From Glycine soja (lineage: Eukaryota; Streptophyta; Magnoliopsida; Fabales; Fabaceae), in the NCBI RefSeq assembly GCF_004193775.1, contig NC_041016.1, forward strand, positions 31,756,120-31,820,119: 64,000 nt of DNA, in the 5' to 3' direction. The position numbers and the translations under genes were made by a program. Of the stretch, positions 45,884 to 57,030 are shown piece by piece (the first letter of the stretch is position 1; each line of letters begins with the position of its first letter). The notes beneath the pieces were generated by a model. It was not told the DNA's origin. It made no database searches and was given only the letters and a program-made list of their open reading frames with translations.

Positions 45884-46062
45884 TTGATGAAGTTATTGAA
45901 GATTTTTATCGGTTGGAATGAAAGAGAATCGAAAATGATGAAAAATGGGCTTTGTGGGAGGTGATTTGGTTGAGAAACGAGTGAGATATGATGGTTGGAA
46001 GTTTTGGGAGAAAGGGGGCGCCGTAGCTTGAAGTTTTCGTGAATGCAGCTTCTGAAACGTGC

Positions 46063-46195
46063 CTATTTATAGAAGATGACATTTTGTAATCGATTACAAG
46101 GTTTGATAATCGATTACATGAGCACTTAGCCTTCTGGTAATCTATTACAGGCTGTTGTAATCAATTACACGTAATGGTAATCGATTACCAGAACA
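46063..46195 (-). promoter_or_regulatory. LTR-like internal promoter module before the extra ORF
   Basis: On the minus strand five TAATCGATTA-class palindromes (46195 down to 46086) are followed within about 20 bp by TATAAATAGG (about 46062-46071). The extra ORF ATG (45883) is about 180 bp further on. The palindromes are exact or carry one change (CTATTA, CAATTA), with 20 bp centre spacing within groups. The same order is seen in the B-family LTRs. Promoter function is inference. Confidence 0.55.
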
Positions 46196-46401
46196 CTAAC
46201 TAGGCTTTTTCCTTAAAAAATTATCTATGTCTATGCTAAAAACATCTAACTATATCAATCATCAATACTAATATTCATTTTAATTCAATCAAACAAGTAT
46301 CAATCACACAATAACACACCAATCAAACACAATCAAAATCTTAGAATCAAATACAATCAATCAATCATCAAACATAAATATTTCAATCAACCAATCAATC
46401 C

Positions 46402-47116
46402 TTATTTATCCAAATCACTAATATCTAATAGGTCTAATTCTCTTCTAATGGAAAAGAATGTTTCTTTGGGGAGAGATTTTGTGAAGATATCAGCAAGCTG
46501 GTTCTTTGTATCAACAAATTCTAGCACACAATCTCTCTTCAAAACATGATCTCTTAGAAAATGGTGTCTAATTTCTATATGTTTGGTTCTAGAATGTTGA
46601 ACTGGATTTTTGGAAAGATTGATTGCACTTGTATTATCACACCTAATAGGTATATGGTCGAGAAGGATTCCATAGTCAGAGAGTTGTTGCTTCATCCATA
46701 AAATATGTGCACAACAACTGCCGGCAGAAATATATTCCGCTTCTACAATGGATAAAGCAACACTATTTTGTTTCTTACTATACCAAGAGACTAGAGCAGA
46801 TCCAATGAATTGACAAGTTTCACTTGTGCTCTTTCTATCTATTTTAAAACCGGGAAAGTCTAAATCAGAGTATCCTATTAAGGTGCATGTGGCATTCCTA
46901 GGATACCATAAACCTATATTCATAGTGCCTAACAGATATCTTATGATTCTTTTAACGACACTAAGATGTGACTATTTGGGATTTGATTGAAATCTAACAC
47001 ACATACACACACTAAACATTATATCAGGTCTCCTTGCGGATAAATAAAGAAGGGATCCAATCATACCTCGATATTGCTTAACATTGATTGATCGGTTTCA
47101 TCTTTATCTAAATAGT
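46402..47116 (-). pseudogene. B1 RNase H (C-terminal pol)
   Basis: The minus strand gives LIGYSDLDFPGFKIDRKSTS, TCQFIGSALVSWYSKKQNSV, ALSIVEAEYISAGSCCAHIL, IRCDNTSAINLSKNP, QHSRTKHIEIRHHFLRDHV and ADIFTKSLPKETF. This is the copia RNase H with the expected A-E-A-E-Y, C-D-N and H-I-[ED]-I-R-x-H motifs. The connection to RT upstream (SNIEV, LYLSARRPD-like) lies at 46925-47116, with a stop, before the solo LTR. The frame after M at 46923 is open for 173 codons and is rather well preserved. Confidence 0.85.
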
Positions 47117-48762
47117 TGTTGGATCAAGTGGCCGCAGAATAATTAAGAAGGAGGGGTTGAATTAATTATTAATGAACCTTTACTAATTAAAAATCTATCC
47201 TTCTTAATGTTACTAAAATCAATTAGGCTTTTACTATAATGTTAAGAAAGTAAAGAACAGAAATAGAAACTTAACCAAAAGTAAAAGCGATAATTAGAGT
47301 GCACAGCAAAAATTAAAAGTGTAGGGAAGAAGAAGACAAACGCGAGAGTTTTATACTGGTTCGGCAACAACCCGTGCCTACATCCTGTCCCCAAGCAACC
47401 TGCGGTCCTTGAGATTTCTTTTCAACCTTGTAAAAACCTTTACAAGCAAAGATCCACAAGGGATGTACCCTCCCTTGTTCTCTTTGAACAACCAAGTGGA
47501 TGAACCCTCCACTTGAGCTGATCCACAAGAGATGTACCCTCTCTTGTTCTCAGTCACAATAACCTAAGTAGATATGCCCTCTACTTGTACCACAAAGGAT
47601 GTACCCTCCAATGCATTAAGACAAAGTTCTCAGGCGGTTAGTCCTTTGAAACTTTGTGAAGGGGAAACAAAAGATATCTCAGGCGGTTAGTCCTTTGAAA
47701 TCTTTTGTTTATGGGAAAGGGAAGGATCAAAAGAATTTTCAGACTGTGTCATTTTGAATTCTTTGACAAGGGAGAAGGGAGACACAAAAGAATTCAGACG
47801 GTTAGTCCTTCATTCTTTTGGAAAAGGGAGAAGAGAGACACAAAAATAATTCAGGCGGTTAGTCCTTGGCGAATTCTTTTTGGCAAAGGGAGAAGAGAAT
47901 GAAAAATATGAATAGCACACTTTTGTTTTCTGTAAAAGAACATGGTTTAGAAACCAGAAAACTTTGAAGGCTTTGGGCAAAGGAAAAAGAAGAAGTAGAT
48001 GTTCAAAAGTTAATTGGAAAAGTTGTAATTGTTAATTTTTAAAATACAAGTCAAGGTCTTGCTTTTATAGACTCTTCATGTTTGGTCAAGAAAACCATTA
48101 GAAGAGTTATAACCTTTAGAAAAACCTGGAAACCATTGGAAGAGTTATATCTCTTGATTTTTATTCAAAACTTTTCATTGGTAATTGATTACCAAAAACA
48201 TGTAATCGATTACACAAATCATTTTATGAAAAGATATGACTCTTCACAATTGATTTTGAATTTCAACGTTCAGATGCACTGGTAATCGATTACCAATATC
48301 TTGTAATCGATTACACCATTTTGAAATCAATTGGAATGTTGCAAATTCAGTTGAAAAACTTTTGAAATCAAACTTTTCCACTGGTAATCGATTACAGGAA
48401 ACTGGTAATCGATTACCAGAGAGTAAAAACTTTGGTAACTTAGAAAATTTTGAGAAAAACTCTTTTGAAAAACAAAGTTGTGCTATGTTTGTTTTTTGAA
48501 AAATCTTTTCAATACTTCCCTTGTGAAGTCTTCTTGATTTCTTCTCTTGAATCTTGAATTCATCTTCTTTTGAATCATGAAATCAAACTTCTCTTGATTC
48601 TTGAATCTTCTTGATTTCTTCTCATGAAGCTTGAAATTAAACTTGATCTTGAATTTTTTGACTCAATCTTGAAATCATTCTTTGGTCTTTTTGTCATCAT
48701 CTTTGTCATTATCAAAACTACTTGAATCAACTTGATTCATCATCATGAAGCTTGCTTCTACA
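47117..48762 (-). mobile_element. Solo copia LTR (B2 family) inside B1 pol
   Basis: It runs TGTTGGATCAAGTGG ... GCTTCTACA, matching the B2 LTRs. It is flanked by ATAGT (47112-47116) and ATAGA (48763-48767), a target duplication with one change. The B1 RT and RNase H frames resume on either side. Palindrome pairs are at 48179-48213, 48280-48315 and 48382-48418. A CTTGAATCTTGAATTC-type microrepeat field is at 48530-48720. Confidence 0.88.
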
Positions 48763-49898
48763 ATAGAAAGCAGTGCTCATTGGTGTAGCCATGTGCTTAG
48801 CATTTTCCATCCCGAATCTATGAATTAACTCTTTGCAGTACTTAGATTGATTGACAAAAATTCTAGTCTTGGTTTGTTTAATTTGTAATCCAAGAAAGAA
48901 ATTAAGTTCTCCCATCATTGACATTTCAAACTCACTTTGCATGTCATGAGAGAATTCCTTGCACAATAATTCATTAGTAAATCAAAAAATAATATCATCA
49001 ACATAAATTTGAACCAATAAAATATCATGTAATTTTCTCTTTATGAAAAGAGTAGTATCTACTTTGCCTCTAGAGAAATCCTTTTCTAAAAGGAACTTAC
49101 TCAGACGCTCATACCAAGCCCTAGGGGCTTGTTTTAAGCCATATAAAGCCTTTTTTAATCTAAAAACATGATTAGGCTTGTCTGAGTTTTCAAATCCAGG
49201 GGGTTGATCTACATATACTTCCTCTTGAATAAAGCCATTTAAGAATGCACTTTTACATCCATTTGATAAAGCTTAAAGTCCATTATGGATGCATAGGCTA
49301 ATAACATTCTGATGGCTTCTAATGTAGCAACTGGAGCATATGTTTCCTCATAATCTATCCCCTCTTCTTGATTATATCCTTTGGTGACTAATCTAGCCTT
49401 ATTTCTAATAGCTATGTCATTTTCATCTAATTTATTTCTAAACACCCATTTTGTCCCAATGATTGGATAGTTTTCAGGTTTCTCAACTAACTTCCAAACA
49501 TTATTTCTTTCAAATTGGTTTAGTTCTTCCTGCATAGCTATTATCCAATTTTCATCTATTATGAATTCATTTAAATTTTTAGGTTCAATCATAGATACAA
49601 AAGCCATGTTATTACATAAATCTTTGAGAGAGTGTCTAGTTGTTACCCCTTTTGAGATATCACCAATAATGTTGTCAAGGGGATGATCTCTTGAAGCTTT
49701 CCACTCTCTTGGAAGATCATTATTTGCTTTGACTTCTACTGGAGGATCTTCATTGCTTCCTTCTCCTTTTCCTTTAGAATCTTCTCCATGAATATGCATT
49801 TGTTCTAAAGATTCTGCAATATCATCTAAAATATCCTTTCTTGGAGAAATAGCATTAGACTCATCAAAGGAAACATGAATCGATTCTTCAATTGTCAT
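48763..49898 (-). pseudogene. B1 reverse transcriptase, frameshifted
   Basis: The minus strand gives [93 protein letters not shown]. Loss of one A at about 49246 shifts the frame where SAFLNG should follow. The next frame continues through [18 protein letters not shown] and QIYVDDIIF. The YVDD metal-binding motif is intact, but a TGA follows shortly. The open piece from 48966 reads CKEFSHDMQSEFEMSMMGEL, NFFLGLQI, to the solo LTR. The enzyme cannot be made in one piece. Confidence 0.85.
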
Positions 49899-51125
49899 TG
49901 TTCTCTATTATATATTCTATAAGCTTTACTATGCAAAGAATAACCAAGGAAAATTCCTTCATCTGATTTAGCATCAAACTTTCCTAAGTTTTCTTTTCCA
50001 TTGTTTAATACAAAACATTTGCAACCAAAAACATGAAGATGTGAGAGGTTTGGTTTCCTACCATTGAACAGTTCATATGGAGTTTTCTTTAAAATGGGTC
50101 TTATTAAAGCCATATTCATGATATAGCATGCATTATTAATGGCTTTAGCCCAAAAATATTTTGGAAGAGGAGTATCATTTAATAAAGTTCTAGCAATTTC
50201 TTCCAAAGACCTATTTTTCCTTTCAACAACTCCATTTTGTTGAGGAGTTCTAGGTGTAGAAAACTTATGTTCAATGCCATGCTTATCACAAAATAAATCA
50301 AATTCTTTATTTTCAAGCTCTCCCCCATGATCACTCCTAATAGATATAATTTTAATATTTTTCTTATTTTGAATAACTTTTGCAAGTTTCCTAAATGCTT
50401 GAAATGCATCATTCTTATGAGTGATAAATAGTGTCCAAGTATATCTAGAATAATCATCAACAATGACAAGTGCATAATAGCTTCCACCAAAACTCATAAT
50501 TCTAGAAGGACCAAACAAATTCATATGTAACAATTGTAATGGTTGAGTAGTTGAAACAATGTTTTTGGATTTGAATGAAACTCTAGTTTGTTTTCTCTTT
50601 TGACATGCATCACACAGTCTATCTTTTTCAAATTTTAGTTTAGGTAAACCAACAACTAAATCTTTTTAAATCAATTTATTTAAGTGTTCCATGTTTATGT
50701 GAGCAATTCGTTTATGCCATAGCCAAGGATCATCATCTTTGCTAAGAAAACATTGATTATTATCTAGTTTTTGACTAAAGTCTATCATATAAACATTGTT
50801 GACTCTAAACCCTATATGCTTTATATTAGTATGATGTTTATGTTCAATGAGACATTTTTGAGAATCAAATGATACTAGATAGCCTTTATCACATAATTGA
50901 CTAACACTAAGCAAGTTGTGCTTAAGGCCTTCAACAAGTAGAACATTTTCAATGGACTTTGAATAATTCATACCTATTTTTCCAACTCCAAGAATTCTAC
51001 CTTTTTTGTTGTCACCATAAGTTACATGTCCACTTTTCTTGGGAGAGATATGTGTGAACTATGATGCATCTCCTGTCATATGTTTTGAGCACCCCCTATC
51101 TATGTACCACTTTTTCTTCAATGGT
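49895..51125 (-). pseudogene. B1 protease and integrase, key residues changed
   Basis: At 51125-51000 the minus strand gives KKKWYIDRGCSKHMTGD, where the protease D-S-G reads D-R-G, then SPKKSGHVTYGDN. The pre-integrase part has NVLLVEGLKHNLLSVSQLCD and WLWHKRIAHINMEHLNKL with the H-H zinc ligands. The integrase core is LHMNLFGPSR, YALVIVDDYSRYTWTLF, IRSDHGGELENKEFD, TPRTPQQNGVVERKNRSL. The first catalytic Asp (usually HMDLFG) is Asn; the second Asp (SDHGGE) and the Glu (VVERKN) are kept. A TAA splits 50666 and 50533. Both protease and integrase should be inactive. Confidence 0.85.
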
Positions 51126-51424
51126 TCCTACAAGATTAACATTATGACTTAGGTACCCAATTTTTATTGGGTCCTTGAGTGTTAGTGTGAACAATGGATC
51201 TTTTTGGGACCCAAATCATCTTAATGTTGTTACAATTTTTCTTAAAATAGCATGTAGATGTTCCATGTCCTTTTCTTCCACAATAACAACATGTAATGAA
51301 AGGAGAATTATATTTTTGTGAGGAAGAAAAGAAACTTTTGTAAAACTTTTGTTGTTTTTCTGGTTTGTATCCAATTCCTGCTTTATCAAGAATACATCTT
51401 TGATTTCTTAATATGACATCTAGG

Positions 51425-52870
51425 TTATTCTTGCCAATAGAAAATTTTGCAAGAGTTTTTCAAATTTTTAATTTCTTCTACATATTTGCTACAACATTTA
51501 CATGAATTTACTTTTTCATTAGTCATAGTAGAAACATGAACTTTATCACTAGATTTAGAGATTGAAACTTCAGTTTTAAGAATATCTATTTCTTTGTTTA
51601 ATTTTGAAATTTCTTTCTCTAAATCTGAAATTGTTTTCTTAGATGAAGAAACAAGTTTTGCTAGTTTAATTGATTCACTATGTAATTCAGCAAATGCATC
51701 TTGTAACTCATCAAAAGAAATAGATTTGTTAGAAGATGTTACCTCTTCGTCGCTTTCATAGTTTTTGCCCATTAGACATAGATTAATCATTTCTTTTTTA
51801 GAATCATCAGACGATTCAAAGTCGTTATCATCCCATGTGATGTAGGCCTTCTTTGCCTTCTTTTCTCCAATAGTCTTCTTTTCAGACTTCTCTATTCTTT
51901 TCTTAAAGATTGGACAATCAGCCCTCAGATGTCCGGGTTGATTGCACCTAAAGCATTTTGGAGTTTGAAATGACACTTCAGTCCTTCTTTTAGGTTTGAA
52001 GTTTTGTCTTCTTTAATTTCCTCTCATTCTAATAAATTTGTTGAATCTTTTGACAAAGAAGCTAAGATCTTCATCTTCATCTAAGTCAATTGAATTTTCT
52101 ATGTCACTTTCCTCTTGGATTGAAGATGAGGCTTTAAGAGCAATTCCCTTCTTTTGTTTATCATTTTCTTCATGTTGATTTAGTCTTTGCAACTCCATCT
52201 CATGTTCCTGTAATTTTCCAAATAGTGTAGAAAGAGACATAATAGACAAATCTCTAGATTATGTGATGGTTGTTACCTTTGGTTGCCACTCTCTACTTAG
52301 ACATCTTAACACTTCATTTATGAGATCCTCATTTGGAAATATTCTTCCTAATGATGCAAGATGATTAACTATATGTGTGAATCTTTTTCTGCATATCTTG
52401 TATACTTTCATTTGTCTTCATCCTAAATAATTCATACTCATGAGTTAGAGTATTATTCCTAGATCGTTTGACATCAGTTGTTCCCTCATGTGTGACTTGT
52501 AAAGTGTCCCACATATCCTTAGCACTCTTACAATTTGAAACCCTGAAATATTCATCCATTCCTAGAGCAAAAGTAATGATGTTTTTAGCCTTTAAATTGT
52601 ACTGCACTAATCTTCTTTCATCTTCAATCCACTCTTCTCTAGGTTTTTCTATTGTTGCATTTCCAGCCACCATGATGGGTACATAAGGTCCTACTTATAT
52701 GGCTTCCCAAATGTTTAAGTCTATTGCCTCAATGAAGATTTGCATTCAGGTTTTCCAGTAGTAGTAACCATCTCCATTAAAAATAGGAGGCCTATTTATT
52801 GAATTTCCTTCTGGGAATAAGAAGTTTCCTGAGGCCACTATTCTTGAAGCTTCTAAACTTTATACAAGAA
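51425..52870 (-). pseudogene. B1 gag with zinc knuckle and coiled coil
   Basis: The N-terminal part begins near 52850 (NRPPIFNGDGYYYWKT then a stop, FIEAIDLNIWEAI then a stop). The frame is then open from 52673: EWIEDERRLVQYNLKAKNII, YFRVSNCKSAKDMWDTLQV, HEYELFRMKTNESIQDM. After frame changes, 52249-52013 gives LSTLFGKLQEHEMELQRLNQ and an acidic stretch. The last part 51976-51425 has FRCNQPGHLRADCPIFKKRI, a CX2CX4HX4C zinc knuckle, then acidic residues and a coiled coil (SDLEKEISKLNKEIDILKTE). It would form the virus-like particle. At least four lesions are visible. Confidence 0.85.
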
Positions 52871-52888
52871 TGAATCTCTGATACCACT

Positions 52889-54073
52889 TGTTAGACAAGT
52901 GGCCTCAGATATCTTAAGAAGGGGGGTTGAATTAAGATATTACAAACTATTTCCCCAATTAAAATTCTACTTTGATTTTAATGCAAGTTCCAAGTTCCCT
53001 TAAAGATAGATTTCTAAAAGATGATTCAAAATAACTAATCTGAATGTAAATGTAAAGCAACAATAAATAAAAGAGTTTAAGGGAAGAGAAAGTGCAAACT
53101 CAGTTTTATACTAGTTCGGCCTTACCCTTGTGCCTACGTCCAGTCCCCAAGCAACCCGCTTGAGATTTTCACTATCTTGTAAAAACCCTTTACAAGTTCT
53201 GAACCACACAAGGACATCCCTTCCTTTGTGTTCAGATTGCTTTACAACAAGAGATCCTCGGTCTCTTAATCCCTTTTCAAAAGTAAGAAGAAGAGAAGAA
53301 GAAATCTCTCTTGAAAGAGATAGATTCAACAATGAAGCATTCAAATAATTCCTTATTGAATTGCAAGTGTTTTAGCCAAGGAATGTTTTAGAGGATAAGA
53401 CAATTTTTCTTTTGAGAGGATAAGACTTTTTGTTCAGAAAAGCTCTAAGCAAATTCGTGTTCCAAGTCACATATAAATAGACCTTTGATGGCCATTCAAA
53501 AACCATTTGAACAGATGTGATTCTTGCAAAATATTTTGAAAATCTCCTCTGGTAATCGATTACAAGACTTGTGTAATCGATTACAGGCTTTAAATTTGAA
53601 TTAAAACGTTCAATAACTGCCGGTAATCGATTACCATCCATGTGTAATCGATTACTGGGTGTAAAATTTGAATTCAAATTTCTAATAGCTATTATAAATA
53701 GTTTCAACTGCTGGTAATTGATTACAATACTCATGTAATCGATTACATGCTTTCAAAAGTATTCAAAATAATTTTAAAAGCATTTCAAGAAGTATTTTGA
53801 CCACTCGTAATCGATTACATCCTTTGGTAAATGATTACCAGAGAGTAAATCTTTTGTAAAAACATTTTAGCTTAAATTCTTTGACCAAACCTCTTGTTGT
53901 TTCAACTTCAAATTCCCTTCCTAAGTCTCTAGAGATTATCTTGATCATATATCTTGAATTTCTTGGATTCTTGTCTTGAATTAACCTTGAGAAGCGTATG
54001 ATCCTCTTGAATTAAACTTGAGAAGCGCATGATCCTTTGGCATCATCAAAACATCAAAGTCTTTGCTTCTACA
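52889..54073 (-). repeat. B1 5' LTR (1185 bp)
   Basis: Complete LTR, TGTTAGACAAG...GCTTCTACA on the plus strand. Palindrome pairs lie at about 53551-53587, 53622-53658, 53712-53748 and 53806-53843. The minus-strand TATA-like TATTTATATG (about 53471-53481) is downstream of them on that strand. Confidence 0.88.
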
Positions 54074-54078
54074 GATTT

Positions 54079-54940
54079 TGGGCCCATGGGCTAAGTATGA
54101 GCCCACTTATCTTTGTACATATTAGATTAGGATTTCATTATTTTTGGGCCTTGTATTTAGGGCTCCATAATGTAGGTAGGGTACCCTAGAAATGTAGGAT
54201 TTTTCAGCCCTTGTATTTTAGGGCACCTAGACTAGTTTTTGTATTAGGGGTAGTTTGGTAATTTCACATGCATTAAGTGAATATTTGATGTGTGTGTTGA
54301 GAAATAAATTTAATTGAATTGGGAGAAGCCCAATCCAATTAAATTTTAGAGGGGAGGTGAGCATTTGCTTGCTACACCCCATTGCCACATCATATAGTCA
54401 CATTTTGTGCATGTCCTTCATGCTTTACATGTCTCATGACACCTAAGCACACTTAGTCGAGAATCTTGGACTTGATCTTGGATTAGTGGACTAAACCATA
54501 GCTAAAATTCACTAATCATAATTAGTGAAATTTTGGCTCCAAAATTTGGCTCCATAAATTCAATTTCAAATTCAAGTGAAATTTGAATAGAAATTCAAAT
54601 TTCCCTCCAATTTTGTGTGACACGTAGGCTATAAATAGAGGTCATGTGTGTGCATTTTTTCAACTTTGATCATTTGAAAATTAAAATTCAGATTTTAGAG
54701 CTCTTTCAGAGCATAAAATTTCGTGTTCTTCTCTTCCTCTCCCTTCATTCATCTTCTTCTTCCTTCAAGCTCTTCTTCATGGCCTCCTATGGTGGTCAGC
54801 TTCTTCTAGCTCATCTTCTCCTTGAAGTGGCATCTCCTCTCTCTCTTCCTTCTCCATTCCGTTGCCATTCATCTTCCAAGAAGCAAAGGAATCCATTGAT
54901 GAAGAAGATCCTAGGCCTACAAGCTCCAATGGAGCTTACA
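54079..54940 (+). repeat. A3 3' LTR, right piece
   Basis: The LTR continues from the B1 target site (TGGGCCCATGGGC) to CAATGGAGCTTACA. TATA-like GGCTATAAATAGAGGTCATG is at about 54627-54646. 54941-55052 to its right is A1 leader (inverted match to 33670-33780). Confidence 0.85.
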
Positions 54941-55052
54941 TCACACATGGAGAAGAAGATGAAGAACAAGGAATTAAAGTGAATTGAGCGAACAAAAAGA
55001 TAGAGGAAGCAAAAGAGCATCACCTAGATGAAGATGCTCTAATACCACATAA

Positions 55053-56085
55053 TGTAGCTCCATGTAGAGCTTGTAGGCCTTGGATCTTCTTCATCAATGG
55101 ATTCCTTTGCTTCTTGAAGATCAATGCTAGCAGAATGGAGAAGGAGGAAAGGTGATGTAGGCCTTGGATATTCTTCATCAATGGAGTCTTTTGCTTCTTG
55201 AAGATCAATGACAGCGGAATGGAGAAGGAGGAAAGGTGATTGGAGACGCCACTTCAAGGAGAAGATGAGTCAAGAACAAACTCACCACCATAGGAAGCCA
55301 TGAATAAGAGCTTGAAGGTAGGAGAAGATGAGTGGAGGGAGAGAGAGAAGAGGGAGTATGAGGTCTGAACTTTGAAGTCTAATTTCTCAAATGATCAAAG
55401 TTACCAAATGCACACACAAGACCTCTATTTATAGCCTAAGTATCACACAAAATTGAAGGAAAATTTGAATTTCTATTCAAATTTCACTTGAATTTGAATT
55501 TGAATTTGTGGAGCCAAAATTTCACTAATTATGATTAGTGAATTTCAGATATTGTTCAGCCCACTAATCCAAGATCAAATCCAAGATTCTCCACTAAGTG
55601 TGCTTAGGTGTCATGAGGCATATAAAACATGAAGGGCGTGCACAAAGTGTGACTATATGATGTGACAATGTGGTATAGCAAGCAAATGCTCACCTTCCCC
55701 TTAGGTTAGTCCTAAATTTATTTGGATTGGGCTTTTCCCAATTCAATTAAATTTCTCTCCCAACACACATCAAATAGTGCACTTAATGTATGTAAAATTA
55801 CAAAACTACCCATAATACAAAAGGTAGTTTAGGTGCCCTAAAATACAAGGGCTGGAAAATCCTAGATTACTAGGATATCCTCCCTACACTATGGATCCCT
55901 AAATACAAGACCCAAAAATAATGAAATCATAATCTAATATGAACAAAGATAAGTGAGCTCATACTTAGCCCATAGGCCCAAAATCTACCCTAAGGCTCAT
56001 AAGAACCCTAGGGCCTTCTCTTGGATCTCTGGTCCAATCTTCTTGGAGTCTTCTATCCAATGTCCTTGGGGGTAGGATTGCATCG
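55053..56085 (-). repeat. A1 5' LTR (right copy) with 84 bp duplication
   Basis: Colinear with the left A1 LTR, but carries a tandem duplication of an 84 bp segment (55072-55155 and 55156-55239, each starting TGTAGGCCTTGGAT). It ends GGATTGCATC and then the GACTT repeat. Confidence 0.8.
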
Positions 56086-56091
56086 AGACTT

Positions 56092-56314
56092 CAACATAAA
56101 GGAGGCAATGGTGATGATCAATGTAGCTCTTTTATGCACCAAAGTCTCTCCAGCACTCAGGCCAACCATGTCGTCAGTGGTAAGCATGCGTGAAGGTAGA
56201 ACGATTATTCAAGAAGTGGTGTCAGACACAAGAGAGGTATTGGATGATAAGAAATATGAGATTATGCGACAATATTGCCAAAATAGAGGAGAAAATAACT
56301 TAATTGACTCTTAG
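56092..56314 (+). pseudogene. Receptor-like kinase last exon, right half
   Basis: Directly after the GACTT repeat the interrupted exon resumes in frame (the GACTT codes for D and part of F): NIKEAMVMINVALLCTKVSP, ALRPTMSSVVSMREGRTIIQ, then DTREVLDDKKYEIMRQY and a TAG. RPTMSxVVSM is the conserved end of the kinase C-lobe (subdomain XI Arg included). The sequence after the TAG can be read on as AYALLTDTGSSGGEI, so the stop might be a later change. The exon was plainly one piece with 20964-21027 before A1 inserted. Confidence 0.88.
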
Positions 56315-57030
56315 GCTTATGCACTTTTAACTGATACGGGTTCTTCTGGTGGGGAAATTAGAAAGTTAGAGAACCTAGAGAGGTGAACATCTTGCCATTA
56401 GTCAATGTAAATTTAGTGGATGATACAACTTATTTTACAAAAGTAATTAATATTTTTTCAATTTTATGAAAAAACTTTTTAAAGGAAAAAGCAATTATTT
56501 ATGTAATAAAGAGAGAGATAAGAGAAAGAAAAAAATCATATTATGAATGCACATGCACTTAATTTTTCTTCAATGTCTTGATGGTGGTCGTTAGTTGCCG
56601 CCATAATGTTTCTCCTTTTCTTTTGTTCATATACATTATGGTATATCCTAAAATTAAAGGGATAATAATATTAATATGCAAGCACATATATGCAAATTTC
56701 CTTCATTTGGCAAAATCCAGAGTGAAAATATTTGGCTTAATTGTTCTACCCCGTAGACGAAAAAATGAACAAGGGATTAAACAAGTGTGCATAAACAATT
56801 GCAATAGAATGTAGGTTTAATTATTTTTTTTATCCCTATAGTTACAACAACTTTTTCTTTTCATCCCTATAAGTACACCTTATTTTTGGATCAGCAGGAA
56901 TAGAATCAAGTTTGAAAACCACACTATGTCTTTTAATTCTGTTCTAAGTAACGTTTTGGCTAGTAATCACCTCACATACTCTCTTTTCAAAGGTAGCATG
57001 TCCAACTTCATCCATGACTTTCTTATTTTT
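56315..57030. other. Former 3' flank of the kinase gene
   Basis: AT-rich, no gene seen. A motif TTTAATTATTTT...TCCCTATAGTTAC lies at 56817-56847 and resembles one at 57458-57489 beyond the RNase H fragment. Confidence 0.5.

Larger units (their letters stand above)
40002..54073 (-). mobile_element. B1: Sirevirus-like copia retrotransposon with extra ORF
   Basis: The ends are TGTTAGACAAGTGGCCTCAG and GCTTCTACA, with a perfect GATTT duplication (39997-40001; 54074-54078). The minus-strand order is 5' LTR (52889-54073), primer site TGGTATCAGAG (complement at 52876-52886), gag, protease, integrase, RT, RNase H, an additional ORF, polypurine tract (complement ATCTCCCCCTTTTTGATG, from 44371), then 3' LTR (40002-44370, damaged). 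The position of the extra ORF downstream of pol is that of SIRE1-type elements. It is hit by a solo LTR in RT-RNase H and by Ty3 fragment D1 in the 3' LTR. Confidence 0.9.
32735..54940 (+). mobile_element. A3: plus-strand A-family element
   Basis: The 5' LTR is about 32735-33661. The primer-binding site TAGTATCAAAGCA is at 33667-33679. Gag, protease and contracted RT are at 37311-39929, and a polypurine tract CTCAAGGGGGAGGGAA at 39880-39895. The 3' LTR starts TGATGCAATCC at 39896, is interrupted at 40002 by B1, and resumes at 54079-54940. A solo LTR lies in the leader. The 5' LTR lacks its first ~40 bases, so the left terminus is approximate and no target duplication is assigned. Confidence 0.8.
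21028..56086 (-). mobile_element. A1: outer Ty3-like element holding the nested complex
   Basis: It is flanked by GACTT on both sides (21023-21027; 56087-56091) within one exon. The left LTR (about 21030-21998) and right LTR (about 55053-56085) are of one family. Internal signals set the orientation: the minus strand has a polypurine tract just right of the left LTR (CCCTCCCCCATT complement, about 22000-22012) and a primer-binding site just left of the right LTR (TGGTATTAGAGC on the minus strand, 55036-55047). Canonical TG...CA ends would start at 21030, leaving two extra bases (AA), and the right end reads CATCGA. The exact terminus is therefore uncertain by two bases. Nearly all of its 35 kb is later insertions. 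Confidence 0.8.
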
